Of a stretch of DNA of 64,000 bases, positions 37,402-46,061 are shown one piece after another. Numbering within the stretch: the first letter of the stretch is position 1; the number at the start of each line of letters is the position of its first letter. The DNA is from DASVWZ01 sp963708575 (GTDB lineage Bacteria > Acidobacteriota > Terriglobia > Terriglobales > Acidobacteriaceae). The stretch lies in assembly GCA_963708575.1 (NCBI GenBank), contig CAVPTB010000006.1:62001-126000 (forward strand), given 5' to 3'. Position numbers and translations under genes: made by a program. The notes below the pieces were generated by a model, which was given only the letters and a program-made list of their open reading frames with translations, made no database searches and was not told where the DNA came from.

Positions 37402-38436
37402 ATGCTTTGGAAGGGTTTTCAAAAACCGAAACGTCTTGCGGTCGATACCTCGACCTTAACCGATAAGTACGGCATCTTCTGGGCGCAGCCGTTTGAACGC
37501 GGCTTCGGTACCACCATCGGAAATGCTCTGCGGCGTGTGCTGCTTTCGTCGATCGAAGGCGCGGCAGTCACCGCAGTGAAGATCGATGGCGTGCTGCACG
37601 AGTTCCAGTCGATCCCGGGAGTCGTAGAAGACGCGACTGACATCATCCTGAACTTGAAGCAGATTCCGTTCAAGCTCAGCGGCGATGCACCGAAGGCGAT
37701 CTATCTGCGGGCGGATCAGCCGGGGGTCGTGACCTCGGGCATGATCGAAGCAGACGCAGACGTCGAAGTGCTCGACAAGGATGTGTATATCGCGACGGTC
37801 AGCGAGGGCGGGAAACTGGACATGGAAATGCGCCTCAAGCGCGGCCGTGGATATGTTTCCGCCGACAAGAACTTTGACGAAGATCTGGGCATCGGGTTCA
37901 TTCCGATCGATTCCGTCCATTCTCCCGTGCGCAAGTGCAACTACACGGTGGAAGCGGCGCGACTCGGGCAGATCACCGATTACGACAAACTGACGCTTGA
38001 AGTGTGGACCAACGGCTCGATCACGCCGGCTGATTCGATTGGCTTGGCGGCGAAGTTGCTGAAGGACCACATGAACATCTTCATCAACTTCGAGGAAGAT
38101 ATCGAGACCTCGTCGTCGAGCGAAGAGCGCAAACCCGAAATCAAGAACGAGAATCTGAACCGGTCAGTGGAGGAACTCGAGCTTTCGGTGCGCAGCTACA
38201 ACTGTCTGAAGAACGCGAACATTCAGACGATTGGCGAACTGGTGCAGAAGACTGAAGCCGAAATGCTGAAGACCAAGAATTTCGGGCGCAAGTCGTTGAA
38301 CGAAATCAAAGAAATTCTGGGGACGATGGGATTGAGCCTGGGAATGAAGATCGACGAGCATGGCAACGCCGTGCCCGGACCGACTTCGAACCAGATTCTT
38401 CCGGCGTCGGCCTACGGACCGGATACAGATTTCTAA
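37402..38436 (+). CDS. rpoA: DNA-directed RNA polymerase alpha subunit
   Basis: 344 residues. The N-terminal dimerisation domain has FERGFGTTIGNALRRVLLSS; a Ser/Glu-rich linker at about 232-248 leads to the C-terminal domain (LNRSVEELELSVRSYNCLKN ... NFGRKSLNEIKEIL). It holds the polymerase core together and contacts activators and UP elements. AAGGAG precedes the ATG. Confidence 0.97.
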   Translation: MLWKGFQKPKRLAVDTSTLTDKYGIFWAQPFERGFGTTIGNALRRVLLSSIEGAAVTAVKIDGVLHEFQSIPGVVEDATDIILNLKQIPFKLSGDAPKAIYLRADQPGVVTSGMIEADADVEVLDKDVYIATVSEGGKLDMEMRLKRGRGYVSADKNFDEDLGIGFIPIDSVHSPVRKCNYTVEAARLGQITDYDKLTLEVWTNGSITPADSIGLAAKLLKDHMNIFINFEEDIETSSSSEERKPEIKNENLNRSVEELELSVRSYNCLKNANIQTIGELVQKTEAEMLKTKNFGRKSLNEIKEILGTMGLSLGMKIDEHGNAVPGPTSNQILPASAYGPDTDF

Positions 38437-38445
38437 GAAACAGAT

Positions 38446-38555
38446 TCGAGTTTCTAGTTTCAAGTTTTCGGACTGGCTAACCATCGCAGACTCGGGACTT
38501 GGAACTGCAAAACTTCCAATTGCTGGAAACTCGAAACCTGAAACTCGAAACTTAG
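38446..38555. repeat. GAGTTTCTAGTTTCAAG inverted repeat between rpoA and rplQ
   Basis: CGAGTTTCTAGTTTCAAG at 38447-38464 is answered by GGAAACTCGAAACCTGAAAC and TCGAAACTT at 38525-38553. Same vocabulary as the rpsK-rpsD spacer. Confidence 0.55.
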
Positions 38556-38571
38556 GCACTGAGGGATTCTT

Positions 38572-39075
38572 ATGCGTCACAAAGTAGCTGGATGGAAACT
38601 GGGACGGAACACCTCGCACCGGCGTTCGTTGCTGCGTAATCTGGTGACCTCCCTCATTCTGGAAGAGCGGGTTGAGACCACGGTGCCGAAAGCCAAAGCG
38701 ATGCGGCCACAAGTGGAGAAGATGATCACGCTGGGCAAGCGTGGCGATCTGTCCGCGCGCCGCCAGGCTTTGTCGTATCTGATGACGAGTGCCGCGGTGG
38801 ACAAGCTGTTTGAGACCATCGGACCTCGTTTTGGCGATCGCCAAGGCGGTTACCTGCGGATCGTTCGCACTGCGCCGCGCAAAGGAGATGGAGCCGAGAA
38901 GGCGTTCATCGAATTGCTGGGCAGCGAAAAGGTGTTGGACGAGAAGCGCCAGAAACGTGCGGAAGCTCGTTCCAAGCGCGCCGAGGAAAACAAGCGTGCG
39001 ATGGAAGAAGCGGAAGCGCAGGGCGGGGTTGAGCATCCGAACCCAGGCGTCGAAGGCGAAGACAAGAGCAAGTAG
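38572..39075 (+). CDS. rplQ: 50S ribosomal protein L17 with charged tail
   Basis: 167 residues. MRHKVAGWKLGRNTSHRRSL and LVTSLILEERVETTVPKAK are L17; from about residue 120 a Lys/Glu/Ala-rich tail is added (DEKRQKRAEARSKRAEENK). Located near the tunnel exit. Last gene of the superoperon. Confidence 0.96.
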   Translation: MRHKVAGWKLGRNTSHRRSLLRNLVTSLILEERVETTVPKAKAMRPQVEKMITLGKRGDLSARRQALSYLMTSAAVDKLFETIGPRFGDRQGGYLRIVRTAPRKGDGAEKAFIELLGSEKVLDEKRQKRAEARSKRAEENKRAMEEAEAQGGVEHPNPGVEGEDKSK

Positions 39076-39099
39076 CCCACACCCCAAGTTGAATTCAAG

Positions 39100-39128
39100 A
39101 TGCACCCCGAAATGGGGTGCATTTTTTT
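39100..39128 (+). terminator. Intrinsic terminator of the ribosomal superoperon
   Basis: ATGCACCCC at 39100-39108 pairs with GGGGTGCAT at 39114-39122, five-base loop, then a run of T. 25 bases after rplQ. Confidence 0.92.
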
Positions 39129-39210
39129 GTCGCAGCCGTACATGTCCTAGTGCGGGACACTACCGTAATCTGGCGGTGGCCTGCCGGGGGGCTACACTTT
39201 CCTGATAGAT

Positions 39211-39702
39211 ATGGAGTTCAACCGCACACAAATCGCCATCGCTGCGGGAGCAGGAGTTTTGCTTCTGGTGGTGTTTTTTGGCTACTTGTTCTGGCTCAAT
39301 GGCCAGGGGCCGGTGCTGTCGCGGTCAGAAGAAAAAGATCCGCTGTCGGGGATACCGCTGGAGATTTCGCTGAATCCGCTGCGCGACCGGACTTCGGAAA
39401 AGATTGCGAACAAATATCTGGATGCGATGCGCGATGGGCATTGCAACGATGTGCTGGCGGACTGGGAAAAGGACTATCACAAGAAGTACGCGAAGTTTAT
39501 TTGCGATTCCGAGGCGCAGCACCCGCTGCTGTCCTGGAAGATTTCGGAATGGGAAGATGCGCCGCCCTTGCGTATTCTGCACTACCGGGGAAAACGCAGC
39601 AACGGGCCCGGCCAAAAGGGAACCTACCACGAGCAATTCTCGGTGACGATGGAAGATAAAGATGGTCAGTGGGTGGTGACGAAGTACGACGCCATGTACT
39701 GA
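39211..39702 (+). CDS. Hypothetical single-pass membrane protein
   Basis: 163 residues. Residues 8-28 are one membrane helix (IAIAAGAGVLLLVVFFGYLFW), with the rest outside. The outer part starts with a polar linker and has an NTF2/DUF-like feel: NKYLDAMRDGHCNDVL, then DGQWVVTKYD at the end, a pattern of small alpha+beta ligand-binding folds. Two cysteines (HCND, ICDSE) may pair. No family recognised with confidence. The possible promoter TACACT lies at 39193. Stands alone. Confidence 0.65.
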   Translation: MEFNRTQIAIAAGAGVLLLVVFFGYLFWLNGQGPVLSRSEEKDPLSGIPLEISLNPLRDRTSEKIANKYLDAMRDGHCNDVLADWEKDYHKKYAKFICDSEAQHPLLSWKISEWEDAPPLRILHYRGKRSNGPGQKGTYHEQFSVTMEDKDGQWVVTKYDAMY

Positions 39703-39786
39703 AAGATTTCGTAGCCTTAGCCTTTGGCCTTTGGCCGAGCTTCAATCCTTCAGTTTCCGGCACACAACAACTCGTTCGGCTCAGGT

Positions 39787-40260
39787 TCAAGCTGAGCGAA
39801 TCGCCGCAGGTGGTTCTCGCCGGCGCAAGAACAGAAAAATAAGAATCTGTGCTGTAAACGCGGCGGAGCTGTCGAGGATTACATCCTGGAAGCGGCCGGT
39901 GCGGGAAGGGATGAAGGTTTGGTGCCATTCGTCAAGGCTGGCGATGAAGGCGGCCATGGCGAATGCGATGGCTGCCCAACGGAGGGTCCAGGCCCTGGGC
40001 AGATGGAGCGTGCTTTTCCAGGCGCGGAACAGCAGTGCGCTCAGCGCGAAATATCCGACGAAGTGTCCCAGTTTGCGCAGGTAGTGGTGGAAGTGTTCGA
40101 AGCGCTGCAGGGTCATGCCGAAAAGAAAATGAAACACCGGATAGAGAAGGTGTCCGGTGTGCTCGGCGGAGAGCCAGTCGGTGGATTCGACGGCGATGAT
40201 GCCGATCCATAGAGCGGCCGCGATCCAAGCCTTGATGAGGTCCTTGCGTTCAGGAGTCAA
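39787..40260 (-). CDS. VanZ-like membrane protein
   Basis: 157 residues with four hydrophobic segments. LRKLGHFVGYFALSALLFR and SLDEWHQTFIPSRTGRFQDVILDSSAA are the VanZ family signature (conserved H, Y, DE-HQ...R-G...D...N/S). Function is unclear outside teicoplanin resistance; many VanZ-like proteins are of unknown role. It follows guaB on the same strand by 47 bases. Confidence 0.85.
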   Translation of the reverse strand: MTPERKDLIKAWIAAALWIGIIAVESTDWLSAEHTGHLLYPVFHFLFGMTLQRFEHFHHYLRKLGHFVGYFALSALLFRAWKSTLHLPRAWTLRWAAIAFAMAAFIASLDEWHQTFIPSRTGRFQDVILDSSAAFTAQILIFLFLRRREPPAAIRSA

Positions 40261-40307
40261 GTGCGAACTCGCCTCGAAGGCTGATCGAGAGTGGCTATCA
40301 CTGCCGA

Positions 40308-41813
40308 CTATTCCACTGCATAGTTCGGGGCCTCGCGGGTGATCATAACGTCGTGAACGTGGCTTTCGCGGAGTCCGGCGCTGCTGATGCGCACGAAGCG
40401 AGCGGTGTGCACGAGGTCAGGAATGCTGGACGCCCCGCAGTATCCCATGCCGGACTTGAGGCCTCCGACCATTTGATGGACGATCATGGAAACCGATCCG
40501 CGATAGGGAACGCGGCCTTCGATGCCTTCAGGAACGAGTTTGCCAAGGCGGTTCGATTCATCGCCGGGGACGGGCATGGCGGCGTCGCCATCCACGTTCT
40601 GGAAGTAGCGTTCGGCTGAACCCGTGCCCGTGGCCATGGCTCCGATGGAGCCCATTCCGCGGTAGGACTTGAACGTTCGTCCTTGATACAGGATCAATTC
40701 GCCGGGGCTTTCGTCGGTGCCGGCGAAGAGCGATCCGATCATGACGGCTGCGGCTCCGGCGGCGATGGCTTTGGTGATGTCGCCGGAGTACTTGATGCCC
40801 CCGTCGGCCACGATAGGAATGTTGGCGTCTTTGGTAGCGCGAAAGGCTTCCGCGATGGCGGTGATTTGCGGCACGCCAGCTCCGGTGACCACGCGGGTGG
40901 TGCAGATTGATCCGGGACCGATGCCGACCTTGATGGCATCCGCTCCGGCGCGGGCCAGTTCGCAGGCGCCGTCGAAGGTGGCGACGTTGCCGGCTATGAG
41001 ATCGACTTCCGGAAGCGCCGCTTTCAATTTCCGGATGGCTTCGATGACGCGGGTCGAATGGCCGTGGGCGCTGTCAATAGCAAGCAGGTCGACCTTGGCT
41101 TTGACCATTTCCTGGGCGCGTTCGAGAAAGTCGCCCGTGGCTCCGATAGCAGCGGCGGCGCGGAGGCGTCCGTGAGAATCCTTCGCGGCATTTGGGTATT
41201 TCAGCTTCTTCTGGATGTCTTTTACTGTGATTAGACCCTTGAGCATGTATTGATCGTCGACAACCAATAACTTCTCGACGCGATGCTCGTGGAGAATTTT
41301 TTCCGCTTCTTCCAGAGTAGTGCCGACCGGAACCGTGATCAGGTTCTCCTTGGTCATGACTTTCTGAATGGGAATGTCGAAGCGAGTTTCGAAGCGTAGA
41401 TCGCGATTCGTAAGGATGCCGACGAGTTTGCCGCTTTTTGTGATGGGGACGCCGGAGATCTTGTAATGGCGCATAACTTCCAGAGCTTCGGAAACCTTGG
41501 CGTCTGGCGACATGGTGACCGGGTCGACGATCATGCCACTTTCGGAACGCTTCACTTTATCGACTTCGTTGGCTTGCTGGTCAATCGACAGGTTGCGGTG
41601 GATGATCCCGATGCCGCCCTGCTGGGCGATGGCGATGGCCATGTGGGATTCGGTGACGGTGTCCATGGCCGCGCTGATGATGGGGATATTCAGACGAATA
41701 TTTCGAGTGAGCTGAGTTTGCGTGTTGGCCTGCGCGGGAATGACGTCGGAGTGGGCAGGGAGGAGCAACACGTCGTCGAAGGTAAGCGCCTCGGGTACTG
41801 GAAAATGAATCAT
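40308..41813 (-). CDS. guaB: Inosine-5'-monophosphate dehydrogenase
   Basis: 501 residues. A TIM barrel (FDDVLLLPAHSDVIP; GIGPGSICTTRVVTGAG with the catalytic Cys; YRGMGSIGAM flap) is interrupted by a pair of CBS domains at about residues 95-210. It oxidises IMP to XMP with NAD, the first step to GMP. A strong promoter lies just upstream. Confidence 0.96.
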   Translation of the reverse strand: MIHFPVPEALTFDDVLLLPAHSDVIPAQANTQTQLTRNIRLNIPIISAAMDTVTESHMAIAIAQQGGIGIIHRNLSIDQQANEVDKVKRSESGMIVDPVTMSPDAKVSEALEVMRHYKISGVPITKSGKLVGILTNRDLRFETRFDIPIQKVMTKENLITVPVGTTLEEAEKILHEHRVEKLLVVDDQYMLKGLITVKDIQKKLKYPNAAKDSHGRLRAAAAIGATGDFLERAQEMVKAKVDLLAIDSAHGHSTRVIEAIRKLKAALPEVDLIAGNVATFDGACELARAGADAIKVGIGPGSICTTRVVTGAGVPQITAIAEAFRATKDANIPIVADGGIKYSGDITKAIAAGAAAVMIGSLFAGTDESPGELILYQGRTFKSYRGMGSIGAMATGTGSAERYFQNVDGDAAMPVPGDESNRLGKLVPEGIEGRVPYRGSVSMIVHQMVGGLKSGMGYCGASSIPDLVHTARFVRISSAGLRESHVHDVMITREAPNYAVE

Positions 41814-41834
41814 AGATTTCTCAGCGGTAACTAC

Positions 41835-41863
41835 ATTTTAGAGAGCGAAGGCAGTGATGGCAA
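41835..41863 (-). promoter_or_regulatory. Sigma-70 promoter of guaB
   Basis: On the minus strand TTGCCA (41858-41863), exactly 17 bases, TAAAAT (41835-41840); 22 bases separate the -10 box from the guaB ATG. Confidence 0.6.
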
Positions 41864-42001
41864 ATGATCGTGGCGCGGGGTGGGCAAGGCCGGTCTGGCG
41901 AACGAGCGGTATTTGTGCACTTTACCACTGATGTTCGGGCCGTCGGGAAGTCGGCAGACGGCGGGGGTTTGCATGCTACATTCGCCGGGAGGGAGATCCC
42001 G

Positions 42002-42673
42002 GTGAAGGTCACTGTCATTGTTGCGGTGCATAACGGCGAATACCACATAGGGCGCTCGATCCGCAGCCTGCTTGAGCAGAGCATGGACAAGAAAGACTAC
42101 GAAGTTCTGGTGGTCAACGATGGCAGCTCGGATAACACCCTTCGCGTTCTGAACTCGTTTGGCGAGTGGATTCGGGTGATCAACCTGGAAAAGCAGGTGG
42201 GGCTGCCGGCGGCCTGCAATATAGGGATCCGCGAGGCACATAGTCGTTTTGTAGTCCGGGTGGACGCGGACGATTATGTGCACGAAGATCTGCTGAAGGT
42301 GGAATATCTATTTCTGGCGATGAATCCGACCTTTGACGCCGTGGCTTGCGATTACCTCATGGTGGACGATCGCGAGGCGGTGAGCGGGCGGATCAATTCT
42401 GACGAACAGCCAATTGCTTGCGGGGTGATGTTCCGGCTGGATGCGCTGGTGAAGATTGGTTTGTATGACGAGGAATTCCTGCTTTACGAGGATCTTGATC
42501 TGCGGATCCGGTTTCTGCAACAGCATTCGCTGAAGCGGATCGAACTACCGCTTTATCGGTACCGCAAGCATTCGACGAACATGACGAACGATAAAGGCAA
42601 GATGCTCTACTACTCTTCTTTATTGGAACAGAAACACGGAGAACTGGCGAAATGCCTGAACGCAGCGTCGTAG
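42002..42673 (+). CDS. Family 2 glycosyltransferase
   Basis: 223 residues from a GTG at 42002 that follows GGGAGGGAG; the frame is open to 41864, but the GT-A fold starts with VTVIVAVHNGEYHIG. Nucleotide-sugar motifs: VVNDGSSDNT and RVDADDYV (DxD-type). The C-terminal part has EDLDLRIRF and PLYRYRKH, the acceptor/base region of GT2. Cytoplasmic; sugar unknown. It overlaps the NeuB-like gene by 22 bases, so the two are probably coupled. Confidence 0.85.
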   Translation: MKVTVIVAVHNGEYHIGRSIRSLLEQSMDKKDYEVLVVNDGSSDNTLRVLNSFGEWIRVINLEKQVGLPAACNIGIREAHSRFVVRVDADDYVHEDLLKVEYLFLAMNPTFDAVACDYLMVDDREAVSGRINSDEQPIACGVMFRLDALVKIGLYDEEFLLYEDLDLRIRFLQQHSLKRIELPLYRYRKHSTNMTNDKGKMLYYSSLLEQKHGELAKCLNAAS

Positions 42674-43458
42674 GTAAGGTTGAAATCATCGCGGAGATTG
42701 GCCAGAATCACAACGGCGACATGGGTATTGCCAAGGAGTTGATCTATGCCGCCAAAGAGAGTGGCGCGGACGTCGCCAAGTTCCAACTCTACGATGTGGA
42801 TTCGATCTTCCAACCGGATTTCGAATGGTACGCGGCAGCCAAAGAAGCGGAGTTGAATCAGGCACAGGCCGCCGAATTGGCCGAGACCTGCGCCGAGGCT
42901 GGCATCGAGTTCATGTCTTCCGTGTTCGATGTGCAACGGGTGCGGTGGTGCGAGGAAATCGGCATGCGGCGCTATAAGATCGCCAGCCGCAGCGTTCGGC
43001 ATGAGGCGGTGCTGCGGGCCGTGGGAGAGACCGGCAAAGATGTGATCGTCGCTCTGGGAATGTGGGACGGCCCCGGATTTCCCATGGTGCCGACCTCGGC
43101 GCGAGTGGATTATTTGTACTGCGTGGCGAAGTATCCGACGAACCCGGAGGACCTGGATTTTGCGTCGATTGATTTTGGTAAGTACGCCGGCTTCAGCGAT
43201 CACACCATCGGGATTGACGCCGCGCTGGTGGCCATCGCACGTGGGGCGAGGATCATTGAAAAGCACTTTACGTTGAGCAAGCAAATGCCAGGGCCCGACC
43301 ATGCGGGTAGCATGGAGCCGCAGGAGTTGGCGATGCTGAAGAAAGTCTCTGGATCTTTTGCCCGGATTCTGCACGGCCAGAGGCCGCAAACGACCGGTGC
43401 CGATGTTGTTATTCTTCCTGAGTCCATGCCTATCCCGGATGTTTCTTTGGCGGGCTAG
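42652..43458 (+). CDS. NeuB/SpsE-family sialic acid synthase-like protein
   Basis: 268 residues, the TIM-barrel part only; the SAF (antifreeze-like) domain of complete NeuB (about 340 residues) is missing. AEIGQNHNGD, KFQLYD, SSVFD, RYKIAS, FSDHTIG and EKHFTLSK match the family active site for PEP condensation with an N-acyl-mannosamine-type sugar. With the overlapping GT2 it may help make and attach a nonulosonic acid, yet no neuC, neuA or pse genes are nearby. A related aldolase function is possible. Confidence 0.8.
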   Translation: MPERSVVGKVEIIAEIGQNHNGDMGIAKELIYAAKESGADVAKFQLYDVDSIFQPDFEWYAAAKEAELNQAQAAELAETCAEAGIEFMSSVFDVQRVRWCEEIGMRRYKIASRSVRHEAVLRAVGETGKDVIVALGMWDGPGFPMVPTSARVDYLYCVAKYPTNPEDLDFASIDFGKYAGFSDHTIGIDAALVAIARGARIIEKHFTLSKQMPGPDHAGSMEPQELAMLKKVSGSFARILHGQRPQTTGADVVILPESMPIPDVSLAG

Positions 43459-43497
43459 CTCCCTGATTTCAAGGGTTTCCCGTCGTTCAAAAACCGC

Positions 43498-43527
43498 TTG
43501 GCTCAGCCTTGTCTTCTGAGCTAAGAT
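43498..43527 (+). promoter_or_regulatory. Candidate promoter of the GH-A glycosidase gene
   Basis: TTGGCT at 43498-43503, 18 bases, TAAGAT at 43522-43527; the ATG is 32 bases further. Confidence 0.35.
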
Positions 43528-43558
43528 GACGACCTTCTCCCTCTGAAGACTTAATTCC

Positions 43559-45727
43559 ATGATTGACAATCCGCAAAAAAGTTCTCGATGGACTCGATCG
43601 ATTCGGCTATTCAAACGATTTAGTGCGATGTGCTTGCTTCTGAGTGGCTGCGGTCTTGCGGCTTGGGGCCAGCAGGTCACGGTTGACGTAACGCAAGGAC
43701 ATTCCACCAATTCCTTCAGTCCGCTGCGAGCGTTGGGCGCAGGGATCGATCGCGATCCGCTTAATACGGTGGACATTCTCTACGGCGCGGACGACGTTCA
43801 GCAGATGCTGACTGCGGGTTGGGGTCCCATCAGTTACCGGCTGAATACGGAACTCTCGATTCAGGCCTGGCACTGGAATCCGCATGGCACGTGGAGCAAT
43901 TCTAAAGGCCAGGGGTACTTTGTCGGAGACAGCAAGAGTTCGGGAGATATTCGACGATCGTTTGGATACAACCTTCCGCATCGGGGAACGACCGCCAACT
44001 ACGGCACGAGCGGTGGACACTCCAAACTCGACGATGGAAATGAGGCGACCTACTGGAAGAGCAATCCCTATCTGACGCAGGCGTATACGGGAGAGCGGGA
44101 TTCGGCGCACCCGCAGTGGATCATCATCGATCTGGGTGCCAAAAAGCCGGTGGATGCGATCAAGATTGCATGGGCGAACCCGTATGCGACCGCATTTGAG
44201 GTTCAGTACTGGACCGGCGATGACGCGATCGGGAATCCGGCCGGCGGAATGTGGAAGGATTTTCCCAATGGGAGTTTTCGAAATGGTGGTGGCGGAACGA
44301 CGACCATCCAACTCTCGAAGAAGACAATCAATGTGGAGTTTGTTCGCGTATGGATGACGGCGTCATCGGGAACGTGCGACACACATGGCTCAGCGGACCA
44401 ACGAAACTGTGTGGGATATGCGATAGGCGAGGTCTATCTGGGGACACTGGCGAATGGCCAATTTCAGGACCTGATCAAGCACGCGCCGAATGGCGGGCAG
44501 AGTTTGACCTATTCGTCTTCTGTCGATCCGTGGCATGACTCGAAGGGAATCGCGACGGATGATGGCGAGCAGCCGGGATTCGATCTCGTCTTCCGTAGCG
44601 GATTGACACGCGGGCTGCCGATGACGATTCCAGTCGCGATGCTCTACGATAACCCAGATAATGCGGCCAACGAGATTGCTTATCTCGAGAGCCGTGGGTA
44701 TGCGATCAACTACGTGGAGATGGGAGAGGAACCCGACGGTCAGTTCGTGCTGCCGGAGGACGACGCCGCGCTCTACATTCAGTGGGCGGACGCCATCCAC
44801 AAGGTTGATCCGAAGATCAAGTTAGCGGGGCCAGTGTTTGAAGGCGCAAACAGCGACATACAGGTCTGGCCGGATTCGAAAGGGAATGTTTCTTGGTTTA
44901 ACCGGTTTTTGAGCTATCTGAACACGCACAAACATCTCAAAGATCTGAACGTCATGACGTTTGAACATTACCCGTTCGATCCCTGCCATATCAGATGGGA
45001 AAATCTTTACCAGGAGCCGGGACTGGTGCGGGGCATTATGAAGACGTGGCGGCAAGACGGACTGCCAAAAAACGTGCGGATGCAAATCACGGAATCGAAC
45101 CTGGCGTACGACACCGCGACGCAATATATGCAGCCTTTCGGATCGCTGTGGCTGGCGGATTATGCAGGGAGCTTTTTGACGGCGGGAGGGCAGGCACTCT
45201 TCTACTACCAGTGGGAGCCGCTTCCTATGTATCGCGGCTGCGGAGGTTGGGGAACGTTTGGCATGTTCAACGTCGATTTGAACTACAACATCCTGCAGGT
45301 GAGTTCGCAGTATTTCTCGGCGCAGATGCTGACGCAGGAGTGGGCACAACCAGTCGATGAGACGCATCGCGTCTATCCCACGGGCAGCAATATCCGAGAT
45401 TCCAAGGGGCATTTGCTGGTGACGGCGTATTCGGTGCTGCGTCCGGACGGCCAATGGGCGCTGTTGCTGATCAATAAGGACCGGGGTAATCCTCATTCGG
45501 TCCAAGTATTGTTTAAAGACTCTTCCAAACATGCTGATCACTATTTTTCAGGTACGGTGAAGCAGATCAGTTTTGGTGCGGACAACTACGTTTGGCACGC
45601 GAATGGACAGGAAGGGTATGCGGATCCGGACGGACCCGCGGTGAGCTCTGACAAGCAAGGCGGCAAGGGGGTGAAGTACTCATTGCCCGCCGCATCGGTG
45701 ACGGTTCTACGAGGCGGCGTGCAATAG
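43559..45727 (+). CDS. Secreted clan GH-A glycoside hydrolase with inserted discoidin-like domain
   Basis: 722 residues. A signal peptide (basic start, SAMCLLLSGCGLAAWG) ends near residue 38. A beta/alpha-barrel of clan GH-A follows (GPISYRLNTEL), interrupted at about residues 130-300 by an F5/8 type C (discoidin, CBM32-like) domain (DDGNEATYWKSNP, WIIIDLGAKKPVDAIKIAW). Glu391 in MGEEPDGQ fits the acid/base and Glu512 in ITESNLAYD the nucleophile. The C-terminal 120 residues form a beta-sandwich. Closest in style to GH39/GH79/GH30-type enzymes; substrate unknown. Probably extracellular polysaccharide breakdown. Confidence 0.75.
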   Translation: MIDNPQKSSRWTRSIRLFKRFSAMCLLLSGCGLAAWGQQVTVDVTQGHSTNSFSPLRALGAGIDRDPLNTVDILYGADDVQQMLTAGWGPISYRLNTELSIQAWHWNPHGTWSNSKGQGYFVGDSKSSGDIRRSFGYNLPHRGTTANYGTSGGHSKLDDGNEATYWKSNPYLTQAYTGERDSAHPQWIIIDLGAKKPVDAIKIAWANPYATAFEVQYWTGDDAIGNPAGGMWKDFPNGSFRNGGGGTTTIQLSKKTINVEFVRVWMTASSGTCDTHGSADQRNCVGYAIGEVYLGTLANGQFQDLIKHAPNGGQSLTYSSSVDPWHDSKGIATDDGEQPGFDLVFRSGLTRGLPMTIPVAMLYDNPDNAANEIAYLESRGYAINYVEMGEEPDGQFVLPEDDAALYIQWADAIHKVDPKIKLAGPVFEGANSDIQVWPDSKGNVSWFNRFLSYLNTHKHLKDLNVMTFEHYPFDPCHIRWENLYQEPGLVRGIMKTWRQDGLPKNVRMQITESNLAYDTATQYMQPFGSLWLADYAGSFLTAGGQALFYYQWEPLPMYRGCGGWGTFGMFNVDLNYNILQVSSQYFSAQMLTQEWAQPVDETHRVYPTGSNIRDSKGHLLVTAYSVLRPDGQWALLLINKDRGNPHSVQVLFKDSSKHADHYFSGTVKQISFGADNYVWHANGQEGYADPDGPAVSSDKQGGKGVKYSLPAASVTVLRGGVQ

Positions 45728-45911
45728 ATTTGGGACTTTAATTCACCGTGAGCGGGGCGACATCACCCCTAACCTAGCCGTTACACGCGTGGAAGCCAAA
45801 AATTAGAGGGTCGCACTGGCGCAAGAAGAGGGAAGCCTTAAGGCAAAGAGACGCATCGAGCAACTCCGACAGGCGGGCTGAATTATACCCCTGATCAGGG
45901 TGGTGAGTGGT
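45728..45911. other. Non-coding spacer before the rimP promoter
   Basis: Together with the rimP leader this is a 334-base gap. No gene, tRNA or clear terminator was found in the first part; the minus-strand open frames crossing it are shadows of rimP. Confidence 0.4.
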
Positions 45912-45940
45912 TTGTCTTTTGCCAATGACGGGCGTATAGT
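45912..45940 (+). promoter_or_regulatory. Sigma-70 promoter of rimP-nusA
   Basis: TTGTCT at 45912-45917, exactly 17 bases, TATAGT at 45935-45940. This predicts a leader of about 115 bases before rimP. Confidence 0.55.
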
Positions 45941-45989
45941 TGTTTCTGGAAACTGTTGTGTAAGTACCAGATTTTGGCGGAGCACACCA

Positions 45990-46005
45990 GTGGGCGAAAG
46001 CCCAC
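45990..46005 (+). promoter_or_regulatory. GNRA hairpin in rimP leader
   Basis: GTGGGC-GAAA-GCCCAC is a perfect 6-bp stem with a GNRA tetraloop, followed by ATTTTAGTTT. It may be an attenuator or protein target, as the nusA operon is often self-regulated. Confidence 0.45.
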
Positions 46006-46061
46006 ATTTTAGTTTGTGCCGGGTTTTTAGCCTGCAGGGCTTCGCATAAGTTATTGGATCC

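Noticed and set aside
45728..46061. Possible tRNA or small RNA gene in the 334-base gap
   Set aside because: No T-loop GTTCRAN motif or cloverleaf arms could be found on either strand.
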